Shown: positions 14,828-22,893, counted from the stretch's first letter. The stretch: 42,586 bases of DNA from Phycisphaerae bacterium (GCA_026386805.1 JAPLMX010000046.1:1-42586); one strand, 5' to 3'. Program-made: numbers and translations. The notes: generated from the letters alone by a model not told the origin.

Positions 14828-16153
14828 ATGAATAGCCATGAGTTTATGAAGGATCAATTCGTCAGTTTCGTGCTCGGCGAATTGCCCGAGCCGCAGCGGT
14901 CCGAAGTCCGTGCCCATGTGAATCAGTGCGATCGGTGCCGGGCCGAACTGCGGCAGCTCGAGCAATTGCTCGCCTGTGCCGGACGACGCAGGAGCCTGTC
15001 GGCGGAGGAATCGCTCCAGAAATCGGCCAGGAGTCATCTTTTGGCCACGATGCGCCATGAGAAAGAAATGGAGACCACGGCCCGGCCGGACATTCGGCGG
15101 GTCTTTGCATGGAGAAGAAACATGACAAGCTTGAATGTGAAAATCACGCTGGCGGCGGCCGCGATCCTCATGGTGGCCATCGTTGGAGGGCCTTCCCTGG
15201 TGGGTACGTTCCTCGGCGGCTCGATCACGTTTGCCGAGGTCATCCAGCCGATCCTCCACGCGCGGACCGTTGCCGTGGACACGATCCTCGGCAACGATGA
15301 AGCTGGCCCGGCGATCCACGACGTGGTGAAGGGGTCCAGAATCCGCCGGACCATGTCCAACATGAGTAATGTCGCGATCATCGACTTGGATAGCGGCCGG
15401 ATGCTCACGCTGGACCCCCAGCAGAATGCCGCCGCCTATGTCGACATCCAGGGGCCGGTCCAGGAAGGAACCAGAAGCTATCTGGGCCTGGTCCGCGAGA
15501 TCGTGACCCGCTTGGACGGCCGCTCCGACCTGCCGGTGAAGCAGCTCGGCCGGCGGGCGATTGACGGCCGGGAAGCTCTCGGCCTGGAAGTCCGCGAAGC
15601 AGAGACGCAATTGACGATCTGGGCCGATCCAGAGACGGCCTTGCCGGTACGTATCGAGGTGCAGCAGGGACAGTCCTTTACCATTCTCAAGAATATCGAG
15701 TTTGATGTGCCGGTCGAGGATTCTCTGGTCAGCATGGACGTGCCGGCCGGGTATACGCTGCACGAGACCACGCTCGATATGCGTGAGTTCTCCGAACAGG
15801 ACTTTATCGAAACCCTGCGTCTCTGGGCGCAGCTTGCACTCGACGGCAAGTTCCCGGACAGTCTGCGGCTGGAAGACCTGATGAGCCAGATGCGCCGGAT
15901 CGGAGAGGAGATCGGACGCTTGGACATTCCGGGTGAGCAGAGGATGCAGCTCGGCCTGAGACTGTGGCGCGGATACACGTTCTTCCACATCGTGGCACAC
16001 AACGGCGCCTATCACTACGCCGGCCAGGGGGCGAGACTGGGCGAGGCCGGGAGACCCGTCTTTTGGTACCAGCCGCAGGGCTCCGCGACCTGGCGGGTCA
16101 TCTACGCCGATCTGAGCACGGCCGACGCCGTCGCAGAAGACCTGCCAAAATAA
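14828..16153 (+). CDS. zinc-finger anti-sigma factor with LolA-like domain (module 2)
   Basis: 441 residues, ATG at 14828 after AGGTG. Residues about 5-50 form a zf-HC2 domain with HVNQCDRC (HxxxCxxC). A transmembrane helix spans about 103-125 (ITLAAAAILMVAIVGGPSLVG). The external part begins ITFAEVIQPILHARTVAVD and contains GSRIRRTMSN, SGRMLTLDPQQNAAAYVDI, WADPETALPVRIEV and the C-terminal ARLGEAGRPVFWYQPQGSATWRVIYADL. The module 4 partner (21114-22835) shares all of these motifs, so the two are paralogues. It is predicted to sit in the inner membrane and bind the preceding sigma factor. A terminator at 16185 follows and is shared with the convergent pectate lyase gene. Confidence 0.88.
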   Translation: MNSHEFMKDQFVSFVLGELPEPQRSEVRAHVNQCDRCRAELRQLEQLLACAGRRRSLSAEESLQKSARSHLLATMRHEKEMETTARPDIRRVFAWRRNMTSLNVKITLAAAAILMVAIVGGPSLVGTFLGGSITFAEVIQPILHARTVAVDTILGNDEAGPAIHDVVKGSRIRRTMSNMSNVAIIDLDSGRMLTLDPQQNAAAYVDIQGPVQEGTRSYLGLVREIVTRLDGRSDLPVKQLGRRAIDGREALGLEVREAETQLTIWADPETALPVRIEVQQGQSFTILKNIEFDVPVEDSLVSMDVPAGYTLHETTLDMREFSEQDFIETLRLWAQLALDGKFPDSLRLEDLMSQMRRIGEEIGRLDIPGEQRMQLGLRLWRGYTFFHIVAHNGAYHYAGQGARLGEAGRPVFWYQPQGSATWRVIYADLSTADAVAEDLPK

Positions 16154-16184
16154 CTGTCAACCACATATCCGTGGCAAATGTACA

Positions 16185-16210
16185 GGCCGGGCAACGGAGC
16201 CCGGCCCTTT
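16185..16210 (+). terminator. terminator of module 2
   Basis: GGCCGGGC (16185-16192), loop AACGGA, GCCCGGCC (16199-16206), then CTTTCT. It lies between convergent genes and may serve both. Confidence 0.75.
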
Positions 16211-16241
16211 CTGCCCTTGGAGAAGGTGTGCACGGCACACC

Positions 16242-17612
16242 CTACCGGACGAGGGAGTTGAGGTATTCTTCCAGGTTCGTGTAGCCGTCGTTGTTGTGGT
16301 CCCGGGAGCCGTCGGCGGGGTCGTTCGGATTGAGGCTGTGGGCGGTTTCCCACTGATCCGGCATGCCGTCACGGTCGCTGTCCTGCGGCGCGGGCAGGGT
16401 CTGGAGCGTCGGCCAGCCCCCGACTTGATCTTGCGAGTTGATCAGCCGGCCCTTGTGCTGGCGGATGTCGTTGATGACTCGATCATCTACGGCGTCATGC
16501 TTGAACGAGGCACCGGCACGAGCGAGCACCTGTTCGTAGGCGTTTTGGGCCGATTGGGTTACCGGGGCATTATCTCCGAGGTTGGGTGAATCGGCCTTCC
16601 AATCGGCCAGCGTGCCGGCGTACTTGTAGCTGGAGTCTGGGCCCAGCCACCGCTTGAAGTCCAGAGCGGCGTAGTTGTCCCCGGTCCAATCGTCGTGGCT
16701 TTCGAAGATGTTGCCGGCCATGAAGCCGCGGGCGGCGTGGGGCAGGCCGCCTTTCATCGCGATGGGCAGCCGTTGCGGATCGGTCTCGGGGCCGGGACGC
16801 CAGTAGTTGTTTACGGCGTTGATGAAGTGGTCGCAGAAATTCGCCGTACCGCTCCAGTTGTAGATGACGTTGTTGCGGAAATCGACAATCGTCAGCGGGT
16901 CGCCTTCCTTCGCGCTGCCAAGCGTGGGATGGCGGTCGCGGCAGGTCGTGAAGAGGTTGTGGTGCAGCGTGAGCGGGCCGCTGAGGTCGCGGTAGGAGGC
17001 GCACATCGCGTGCGGCCCCTTCTCATGGATGCTGTCGTTCAGGGCCTCGCTGAAGATGCACCATTGGACCGTCACATTCTTGCCCCGCCGGAGGTCCTGT
17101 GTGCCGTCGATGGCCCAGCTCAGCGACACGTGGTCCAGGATCACGTCCGCGATGTCGTCGGTGGTCAACGTGTCGTAGCCGCCGGGCTTCTTGTTCTTAT
17201 CGCCCAGACGCAGGCGGATGTACCGGATGATGAGGTCGTGACACTCCTTCAGGCTGACCGTCTGGTCCCGCAGAGTGATCCCGTCGCCCGGAGCGGTCTG
17301 GCCCGCGATGGTCAAACAGGATTGCTTGATCCGAAGCTCCGATTTCGACTGGATTGTGCCGGAGACATCGAAGACGATGGTGCGCGGCCCCGCCGCGGTC
17401 TTGATGCCGTAGCGTAGCGACCCCAGCTCATCGTCATTGAGGTTCGTCACGTGGTAGACATCGCCGCCCCGGCCGCCCAGGGCGAACCGCCCGAACCCCT
17501 CCGCCCCCGGGAACGCCAACGGCCGTTGCGTGCTTTGCCCCTCGACGGTGGAAGCGGCCGCCATTGACAGACTCAGCAGGATGACGATTCGTGTTGTGAC
17601 AGAGCCAGCCAT
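16242..17612 (-). CDS. secreted pectate lyase, polysaccharide lyase family 1 type, with EF-hand-like tail
   Basis: 456 residues from ATG 17612, preceded by GGAG six to seven bases upstream; an in-frame ATG at 17642 has no ribosome-binding site. The signal peptide covers about 1-26. The mature enzyme is a parallel beta-helix: LAFPGAEGFGRFALGGRGGDVYHVTNLND opens it, VILDHVSLSWAIDGT and VTVQWCIFSEAL are central turns, and LHHNLFTTCRDRHPTLGSA carries the R..RHP-type active-site arginine region of PL1. The last 45 residues (DSDRDGMPDQWE ... DHNNDGYTNLEEYLNSL) are thrombospondin-type-3/dockerin-like calcium-binding repeats common at the end of planctomycete lyases. The role is cleavage of pectin/polygalacturonate by beta-elimination outside the cytoplasm. 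It lies opposite to, and splits, the sigma/anti-sigma series. Confidence 0.92.
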   Translation of the reverse strand: MAGSVTTRIVILLSLSMAAASTVEGQSTQRPLAFPGAEGFGRFALGGRGGDVYHVTNLNDDELGSLRYGIKTAAGPRTIVFDVSGTIQSKSELRIKQSCLTIAGQTAPGDGITLRDQTVSLKECHDLIIRYIRLRLGDKNKKPGGYDTLTTDDIADVILDHVSLSWAIDGTQDLRRGKNVTVQWCIFSEALNDSIHEKGPHAMCASYRDLSGPLTLHHNLFTTCRDRHPTLGSAKEGDPLTIVDFRNNVIYNWSGTANFCDHFINAVNNYWRPGPETDPQRLPIAMKGGLPHAARGFMAGNIFESHDDWTGDNYAALDFKRWLGPDSSYKYAGTLADWKADSPNLGDNAPVTQSAQNAYEQVLARAGASFKHDAVDDRVINDIRQHKGRLINSQDQVGGWPTLQTLPAPQDSDRDGMPDQWETAHSLNPNDPADGSRDHNNDGYTNLEEYLNSLVR

Positions 17613-17700
17613 ATTTTTCTCCTGTGCCAGAATCATATTCATCCTATCACAGCCCAGAGCGTGTGCACAGACGCTCGACGACCAATCCGCAATATGCGAT

Positions 17701-17809
17701 TGTCATGCTGAGCGAAGCGAAGCATCTGGGCATCTCAGGAAGAGCCCCTATCACATCGAGTCCACGTACACATCCCCGGCCAGATCCTTCGCTGCCGCTC
17801 AGGATGACA
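17701..17809. repeat. MITE-like element with imperfect inverted ends, just upstream of a sigma gene
   Basis: The left end GTCATGCTGAGCGAAGCGAA (from 17701) and the right end 17783-17809 are inverted copies matching at roughly 22 of 27 positions. Both carry the GAGCGAAGCG core found at 20405-20490 and elsewhere. The element lies immediately before the ribosome-binding site of the sigma gene at 17826. Confidence 0.65.
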
Positions 17810-17825
17810 GAAGGAGGCCATAGGC

Positions 17826-18554
17826 ATGGCACAATTCGATAGACCCAAAGGCGACCATCGGTTGTTATATTGTCGAACGGACGTTTACGGGTACCCGATG
17901 AGCCGGCTTATGGAAGACAAGCTGCTTGTGCTGCGATGTCAGCGGGGGAGCCGCGAGGCTCTGACGCGGATCTATGAGAAGTACAAGGCGGATTTGCTGC
18001 TGCTGGCCATGAGTCTGCTCAACGACAAGACCGCGGCGGAGGATGTCGTGCACGATGTGTTCCTGTCTTTCGTCCGGCATCTGGACGACTTTCGGCTGAC
18101 TGGCAGCCTTAAAGGGTATCTGTTGACCTGCGCCGCCAATCACGCCCGCAACTGGAACAAGGCCGAGCGGGTGCGTAGCAGGGCACTGGGGAACGCCACG
18201 AACACAGACCCAGCCGTCGTTGACGTGTCGCGGCCATCCCCGACGCGCAGCGGCGCTGCGGGCTTGGCACGCCGTTTCGAGGGCGTCCCGCTCTCGAAAC
18301 GCGGGCAGGACGCCCGCGACACGGACGAGGGGCCGCTGGAGACACTGGTCTGCAACGAACAGCTTGAAACGCTCAGCGGGGCGCTGGCCGAGTTGCCGTT
18401 CGAGCAGCGGGAGATCCTGATGCTGCATCTGCACGGGCAGATGACCTTCCGGGCGATTGCCCAGGCCCGGCAGATTTCCACGAATACGGCCAAGAGCCGC
18501 TACCGGTACGGAATCGACAAACTGCGGAGCATTCTCGATGGCAAGGTGAGCTAA
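17826..18554 (+). CDS. ECF-type sigma factor with repeat-derived linker insertion (module 3)
   Basis: 242 residues from ATG 17826, which has a perfect AAGGAGG eight bases upstream. A family-like start, MSRLMEDKLL, is also present at 17898. Region 2 covers about 30-100 (LTRIYEKYKADLLLLAMSLLNDKTAAEDVVHDVFLSFVRHL), region 4 about 180-235 (LAELPFEQREILMLHLHGQMTFRAIAQARQISTNTAKSRYRYGIDKLR). Between them about 33 residues (SRPSPTRSGAAGLARRFEGV and onward to RGQDARDT) are encoded by a 98-bp palindromic element (18225-18322), so the linker is much longer than in the sister sigma factors. The reading frame survives, so the protein may still work. The stop overlaps the next ATG by one base (TAATG). Confidence 0.88.
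   Translation: MAQFDRPKGDHRLLYCRTDVYGYPMSRLMEDKLLVLRCQRGSREALTRIYEKYKADLLLLAMSLLNDKTAAEDVVHDVFLSFVRHLDDFRLTGSLKGYLLTCAANHARNWNKAERVRSRALGNATNTDPAVVDVSRPSPTRSGAAGLARRFEGVPLSKRGQDARDTDEGPLETLVCNEQLETLSGALAELPFEQREILMLHLHGQMTFRAIAQARQISTNTAKSRYRYGIDKLRSILDGKVS
18225..18322. repeat. 98-bp palindromic element inserted in frame into a sigma factor gene
   Basis: Ends GTGTCGCGG (18225-18233) and CCGCGACAC (18314-18322) are perfect 9-bp inverted repeats. Inside, CGTTTCGAG and CTCGAAACG form a second hairpin, and CGGGCAGGACGCCCG a third. The element encodes only linker residues of the sigma factor. Confidence 0.75.
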
Positions 18555-19795
18555 TGCGACCAGCAGACGACATAAAACGGTTGATCGATAAAGCGCAGAT
18601 GAGATCGTCCTGGCAGGTCGATCGCAGGATTCTCGGCGACACCCTGGAGGACTTGGAGAAGCGCCGGACGGACCGGCTGACGCGCCGGCCCAGCGTGTGG
18701 AGAAGAGTCATGAGAACCCGAACCGCAAAACTGGCCGCGGCGGCCGTGATCGTCGCGGCGATCCTCCTTAGTATACCCCATGTCAATGACAACGTGGTGA
18801 AGGCCGTCGAATTCGAAGAAATCACTCAAGCCATGCAGCACGTCCCCTGGATGCACGCCGTGACGGCGGGATTCCAGCCTCTGGCGAGTGGCCCCGCCGA
18901 GCAATGGATTGGCTTTGAAACGAAGATCTCCGCCAACAAGTCGGCGGATGGAACGGCCCGCTTCATGAGCGAAAGGGACCATCAACAATTCGATTACGAT
19001 CCTCATAGCAAGACAATCACCGCTCGTTATCTGGAGGCGCTCCCAATCGACATGACTTCGCCGGCGGCGATGCTCACGGCGATCCACAAGGTGGCGGAGC
19101 AGCAGGGGGCCCAAATCGACGTCACCATGGGAACTTACCAGGGCCACAAGGCCCAAATCCAGAGCTTCACGTTGTCCAGCCTGGAGGGACTGGGGGCCAA
19201 GCAATCGGCGACCCTCTATATCGATCCCGAGACCAAGCTGCTGTATTGTGGGGAAGTGAAAGCCATCGATGCCGAGGGCAAGGTGGTCACCGCGGGGACG
19301 ATTACGTTTGACTATCCGTCCTCCGGTCCGCAGAGCATCTACGATCTCGGCGTCCCGCGCGACGCGCAGATCGAGGGCAATGCGCCTGGGGCCAGCATTC
19401 AGTCCTTGCTCAATCAGTACGAACGGGCCCGAGCGGAGGCCACGGGCCAGTACATCGCCGTCCTGGCGATACACGAGGTACCCTCCCGCTTGGGCGACGA
19501 TACGGCGACCATCGTAGAGGTAGACTTCAAATCGGGCCGCCAGCGGCGCTGGGAGAGTCATTCAGTCTTCCACGGGAGGGAGAGTGCGGAAGTCCGCGCG
19601 CAATACCGCCAGCAGATGGGCGATTCGTTCGACTCGCTGCTCGCCTGGACAGGCCGGCACTACGATAGTTCAGACAACTACCTCTCCATCATGTGCTATG
19701 ACGGCCAGTATTACGCCTCGGTCCAGCGGGATAGCAAAGGGGTCTGGGGCAAGCTGAAGAAGGAATACTCGCCGGGGGGTTCGATTCGAATGTGA
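18554..19795 (+). CDS. membrane-anchored putative anti-sigma protein without zinc finger (module 3)
   Basis: 413 residues. Residues 1-55 are a charged cytoplasmic segment (MRPADDIKRLIDKAQMRSSW, TLEDLEKRRTDRLTRR) with no HxxxCxxC motif. A transmembrane helix lies at about 58-77 (AKLAAAAVIVAAILLSIP). The periplasmic part has FEEITQAMQHVPWMHAV, SATLYIDPETKLLYCGEV and other LolA-like strands. Position one base inside the sigma stop codon and the shared layout argue for an anti-sigma role, but no classical anti-sigma domain is present. The C-terminus (KKEYSPGGSIRM) is followed after a few bases by an out-of-frame fragment of the same kind of protein (19816-20274), so this gene may have been shortened by a frameshift or deletion. 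Confidence 0.75.
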   Translation: MRPADDIKRLIDKAQMRSSWQVDRRILGDTLEDLEKRRTDRLTRRPSVWRRVMRTRTAKLAAAAVIVAAILLSIPHVNDNVVKAVEFEEITQAMQHVPWMHAVTAGFQPLASGPAEQWIGFETKISANKSADGTARFMSERDHQQFDYDPHSKTITARYLEALPIDMTSPAAMLTAIHKVAEQQGAQIDVTMGTYQGHKAQIQSFTLSSLEGLGAKQSATLYIDPETKLLYCGEVKAIDAEGKVVTAGTITFDYPSSGPQSIYDLGVPRDAQIEGNAPGASIQSLLNQYERARAEATGQYIAVLAIHEVPSRLGDDTATIVEVDFKSGRQRRWESHSVFHGRESAEVRAQYRQQMGDSFDSLLAWTGRHYDSSDNYLSIMCYDGQYYASVQRDSKGVWGKLKKEYSPGGSIRM

Positions 19796-19815
19796 CGCTC
19801 TCTCGTCAGACCTAG

Positions 19816-20274
19816 CCCCCAATTGACCCTGCGGCCCGAATCATCGAGGATGACTACGCCCGGCAAAACGGCTGGATCTACCTGGAGATACTGAAGCAGG
19901 GGCTGGTGTCGTCCACTTCGTGGGTGCCGCTGCCCGTCCGATTCCTCTACTATCTCGATCCTGCCCGGGGTTACTTGTGCCGGCGCCAGGTGATGGAACA
20001 GCGGCGGGACGCCTCTTGGCAGAAGGACAAGAACTGGCTGGCCGGCGTCGATCCCAAGAAGGTGCCCCAAGACTCCACCACCGTCACCGACATCCCCGAG
20101 GTCGCCCAAGCTCCCAATGGCCATTGGTACCCACAGACCATCATCCAATCGGAGAGTGGCTTCAGCCGGGACAAGAAGCCGGTCAAGGAGACGAGGATCA
20201 CGCAAGTCTACTTGCAGGTTCCACCCCAATTCCCCGACGGGATCTTCGACGTGGACAAGCTGCCAGGCCAGTGA
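19816..20274 (+). pseudogene. orphan C-terminal fragment of an anti-sigma/LolA-like family protein
   Basis: The frame opens after TAG at 19813-19815 and reads DPAARIIEDDYARQNGWIYL, then PLPVRFLYYLDPARGYLCRR, NGHWYPQTI and PPQFPDGIFDVDKLPGQ, all clearly protein-like. It has no start codon before GTG at 19906 and no ribosome-binding site. This looks like the usual C-terminus of larger planctomycete membrane-anchored proteins encoded next to ECF sigma factors. It is +2 out of phase with the gene ending at 19795, 20 bases upstream, consistent with a frameshift or a deletion that detached the tail. A terminator follows at 20301. Confidence 0.7.
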
Positions 20275-20300
20275 TTCGGCTTTGACAGCAACGACAACGA

Positions 20301-20328
20301 GGCCGGGATGGTGGAGCCCGGCCCTTTT
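20301..20328 (+). terminator. terminator of module 3
   Basis: GGCCGGG (20301-20307) pairs with CCCGGCC (20317-20323), followed by CTTTTCT. Its position just after the fragment 19816-20274 suggests the fragment was once the end of module 3. Confidence 0.8.
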
Positions 20329-20404
20329 CTTGCGCGATTACCAACCGTCACGATCCTCCGATGCCAAGTCCGGCAGCGCATGCCGCACATCCCGCGACCA
20401 TGGG

Positions 20405-20490
20405 GTGAGATTGCTTCGTCGCTGGGCTCCTCGCAATGACATGAAGAGGCACAGCATGTCATTGCGAGCGGAGCGAAGCAATCTCAGCCC
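20405..20490. repeat. paired inverted GCGAGCGGAGCGAAGCAATCTC repeats
   Basis: GAGATTGCTTCGTCGC...CGCAATGAC (about 20405-20440) and GTCATTGCGAGCGGAGCGAA (from 20458, continuing GCAATCTC) form an imperfect inverted pair around about 20 bases. Both units are intergenic. The rest of the 20275-20584 gap holds the terminator at 20301 and the promoter at 20539. Confidence 0.75.
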
Positions 20491-20538
20491 CGCGACTTTT
20501 GACGTGCGTGAGAGTTGCGCGGGCGGGGGCTGGGCGTC

Positions 20539-20544
20539 TATAAT
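20539..20544 (+). promoter_or_regulatory. consensus -10 box upstream of module 4
   Basis: TATAAT at 20539-20544, 41 bases before the TTG start. The best -35 at 18-bp spacing is TTGCGC (20515-20520), which is weak, so the promoter may need an activator or another sigma factor. Confidence 0.5.
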
Positions 20545-20584
20545 GGTGAAGTTCTGAGGCACGAACTGAAACAAGGAGCCTGGA

Positions 20585-21130
20585 TTGAGTGATCGACACA
20601 CAGAGCTGCTCGAGCTGCTGGACAAGTTTGGGGCGGGTCTTCATGCCCTGCTGACCAGGCTCACCTTGCGCGAGGACGTGGCGGAGGAGCTGATGCAGGA
20701 GTTGTTCCTGAAGCTCCACGGCACGAAGGACCAGGGCCGGATCGAATGCTGGTACGCCTACGCCCGTCGCACGGCGATCAATCTCGCCTTCGACTGGCGG
20801 CGCCGGCAGGCGACCCGCCGGGCCTGCTCGCTCGACGATCTGTCGGAACGTGCCTCAGAAACCGATGGTCCGTTGGGCAAGCTCATCTCGGCCGAAGAGC
20901 TGGAGCAGGTCCTGGCCGCCGTCGGCCGGCTCCACGGCGCCTCGCGCGAGGTTTTTGTCATGCGGTACATCCAGCAGAGTTCGTATGAAGAAATCGCCGA
21001 GCAGATCGGCAAGACCGTGCATCAGGCGCGGGCATTGTGTTTTCGAGCGATGAGCACGTTACGGGACATGCTCGGATGCGATCCCTCACCGGCGGATGGA
21101 AAGGAGGTTCAGCATGTCACAGATGAATGA
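20585..21130 (+). CDS. ECF-type sigma factor (module 4)
   Basis: 181 residues from TTG 20585, chosen because AAGGAG (20573-20578) lies six bases upstream. Region 2 at about 15-75 (LLTRLTLREDVAEELMQELFLKLHG, WYAYARRTAINLAFDWRRRQ), region 4 at about 110-165 (VGRLHGASREVFVMRYIQQSSYEEIAEQIGKTVHQARALCFRAMSTLRDML). The next gene starts inside its 3' end (17-base overlap), which points to translational coupling with the putative anti-sigma protein. Confidence 0.9.
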   Translation: MSDRHTELLELLDKFGAGLHALLTRLTLREDVAEELMQELFLKLHGTKDQGRIECWYAYARRTAINLAFDWRRRQATRRACSLDDLSERASETDGPLGKLISAEELEQVLAAVGRLHGASREVFVMRYIQQSSYEEIAEQIGKTVHQARALCFRAMSTLRDMLGCDPSPADGKEVQHVTDE

Positions 21131-22835
21131 TGCGGAACTTTGCCGCCGACTCAACGTGCTCGCTGACGTGCAGCCGTCGGCCCAGGCGACCAGCCGGGCG
21201 ATGGATCGCATCCGCCAGACGCTCATGGACTCCAACAGATTTGTGGCTCGCAAGAGCCTCGGGAGAATTGTTATGAACAGCAAGTGGGCCAAATTAGCCG
21301 CCGCGGCGGTAATTGTCATCGCGGCCCTGATCGGGCTGCAATTCATCGGCGGCTCCACCGTTACGTTTGCCCAGGTCATCCAACCGATCCTCAACGCCAA
21401 TACGGCGATCCTCGATATCGTCATCGGGGCGGATGACCCGAATACGCCGGTCATCCACGACATGGTCATGGGCTCGCGAATCCGCCGGACGATGTCCAAC
21501 GTGCAGGACGTCGTCAGCATCATCGATCTCCAGAGCAGCAAGATCCTGACCCTGACCGAGACCAAGAAGGAGGCGGCCTACATCGATCTCAAGGGGCTGC
21601 CGTCGATGCCCAATTACATGGACCAGCTCCGGAACGTCATCGCCCAGCTTCAGGACAGTCCCCATTTCGTCGTGGAGGAGCTCGGCACGCGGGATATCGA
21701 TGGCCGCAAGGCGGTTGGGTTCTTAGCCAGGCACCCGCGGTCGGAGATCACCATCTGGGCCGACGCCAAGACCGGCTTGCCAATTCGCATCGACCAGAAA
21801 GACGGCCAAATGCTCGTGATCGCCAAGAACCTGCAGTTCGATGCCCCGATGGAGGAGTCGCAGTTCAGCATGGAGGTCCCCGAAGGCTACAAGCTCCAGC
21901 AAATGGAACTGGATCTGTTCAGTGCGACCGAGGCGGACTTCGTCGAGGGTCTGCGGATCATGGCCGAGAAGTTCGGGGATGGGCAATTCCCCGACGGCGT
22001 GGCGGTCGAAGACTATCTCAAGCAAGTTCCGAGCATCACGAAGAAGTGCGAGCAGCTCAAACTTTCCGATGAAGAGCAACTCGTGCTGGGCAAGAAGATG
22101 CAACAGTACCTGCTGTTCACCCGCTTCTTCAAGGGCGACGGCAAGTGGTACTATCGCGGCAAGGGCGTGAAGCTCGGTGAGGCCGAGAAGGCGATCTTCT
22201 GGTACCGGCCGCGAGACTCGAAGACCTATCGCGTGGTCTACGGCGACCTGCACGTCGCGGATGTGGCCCCGGAGAATCTGCCAGAGCCGCTGGCGACGGA
22301 CGATGTCCCCCCGGCGAGCGTCGGCTACCAGCAGTGGTCCAAGCCCGACTTTGTCGGAAGCCAGGAGGACCTCTGGCGGATCACGGCGTCGGAGATCGTC
22401 GCCCAGTCTGACGTCACGCTGACAAAGGGTCCGCAAGGCGTCTCGGTCATGCCGATCTCGCTGCCCTACACAACGGCCGTTCTGACCTCCGTCTCGATTG
22501 GCGATGCGGCGGTGCCTTTCGAGCCGGCGGGTGCGGGCCAGTTCAAGCTGCGATTGCCTCTGGAGAAGCTGCTGGCGGGTCAGACGAAGGTCACCTGCAA
22601 ATGGACGGTGCCGCTCGCCGATCTTGAAAAGGCAGTGTACGGCTATCAGGCGATGCTAAAGGCCCTGGTCCCGGTCGTCTCCTACAAGCTGACGGTCGCC
22701 CTGGACCCGGATAGCGGCTTGGAGTCGGCCAAGGACCCCACGCAGTTGTCGTGGGTACCGTTCAGCATTGGGAACCCCCCGGAACCCAAAGCTGAGTTCG
22801 GCTCCTGCGGCATCGCCGTTCAGAAACGCAAGTAA
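21114..22835 (+). CDS. membrane-anchored putative anti-sigma protein with extra C-terminal domain (module 4)
   Basis: 573 residues from ATG 21114, with AAGGAGGT five bases upstream. Residues 1-55 are cytoplasmic, helical and lack a zinc motif (AELCRRLNVLADVQPSAQAT). A transmembrane helix lies at about 57-77 (AKLAAAAVIVIAALIGLQFI). The LolA-like external region (about 80-395) is paralogous to the module 2 protein: VTFAQVIQPILNANTAILD, GSRIRRTMSN, WADAKTGLPIRID, KLGEAEKAIFWYRP, YRVVYGDLHV. Unlike module 2 it carries about 170 further residues (ITASEIVAQSDVTLTKG ... GSCGIAVQKRK) that look like an additional beta-sandwich. An anti-sigma role is inferred from position and coupling. Confidence 0.85.
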   Translation: MSQMNDAELCRRLNVLADVQPSAQATSRAMDRIRQTLMDSNRFVARKSLGRIVMNSKWAKLAAAAVIVIAALIGLQFIGGSTVTFAQVIQPILNANTAILDIVIGADDPNTPVIHDMVMGSRIRRTMSNVQDVVSIIDLQSSKILTLTETKKEAAYIDLKGLPSMPNYMDQLRNVIAQLQDSPHFVVEELGTRDIDGRKAVGFLARHPRSEITIWADAKTGLPIRIDQKDGQMLVIAKNLQFDAPMEESQFSMEVPEGYKLQQMELDLFSATEADFVEGLRIMAEKFGDGQFPDGVAVEDYLKQVPSITKKCEQLKLSDEEQLVLGKKMQQYLLFTRFFKGDGKWYYRGKGVKLGEAEKAIFWYRPRDSKTYRVVYGDLHVADVAPENLPEPLATDDVPPASVGYQQWSKPDFVGSQEDLWRITASEIVAQSDVTLTKGPQGVSVMPISLPYTTAVLTSVSIGDAAVPFEPAGAGQFKLRLPLEKLLAGQTKVTCKWTVPLADLEKAVYGYQAMLKALVPVVSYKLTVALDPDSGLESAKDPTQLSWVPFSIGNPPEPKAEFGSCGIAVQKRK

Positions 22836-22893
22836 ACGCGACCATCGAACCACTCCCAGGCCGGGGAGGCATTGTCAAGTATGTGACTTCTGA

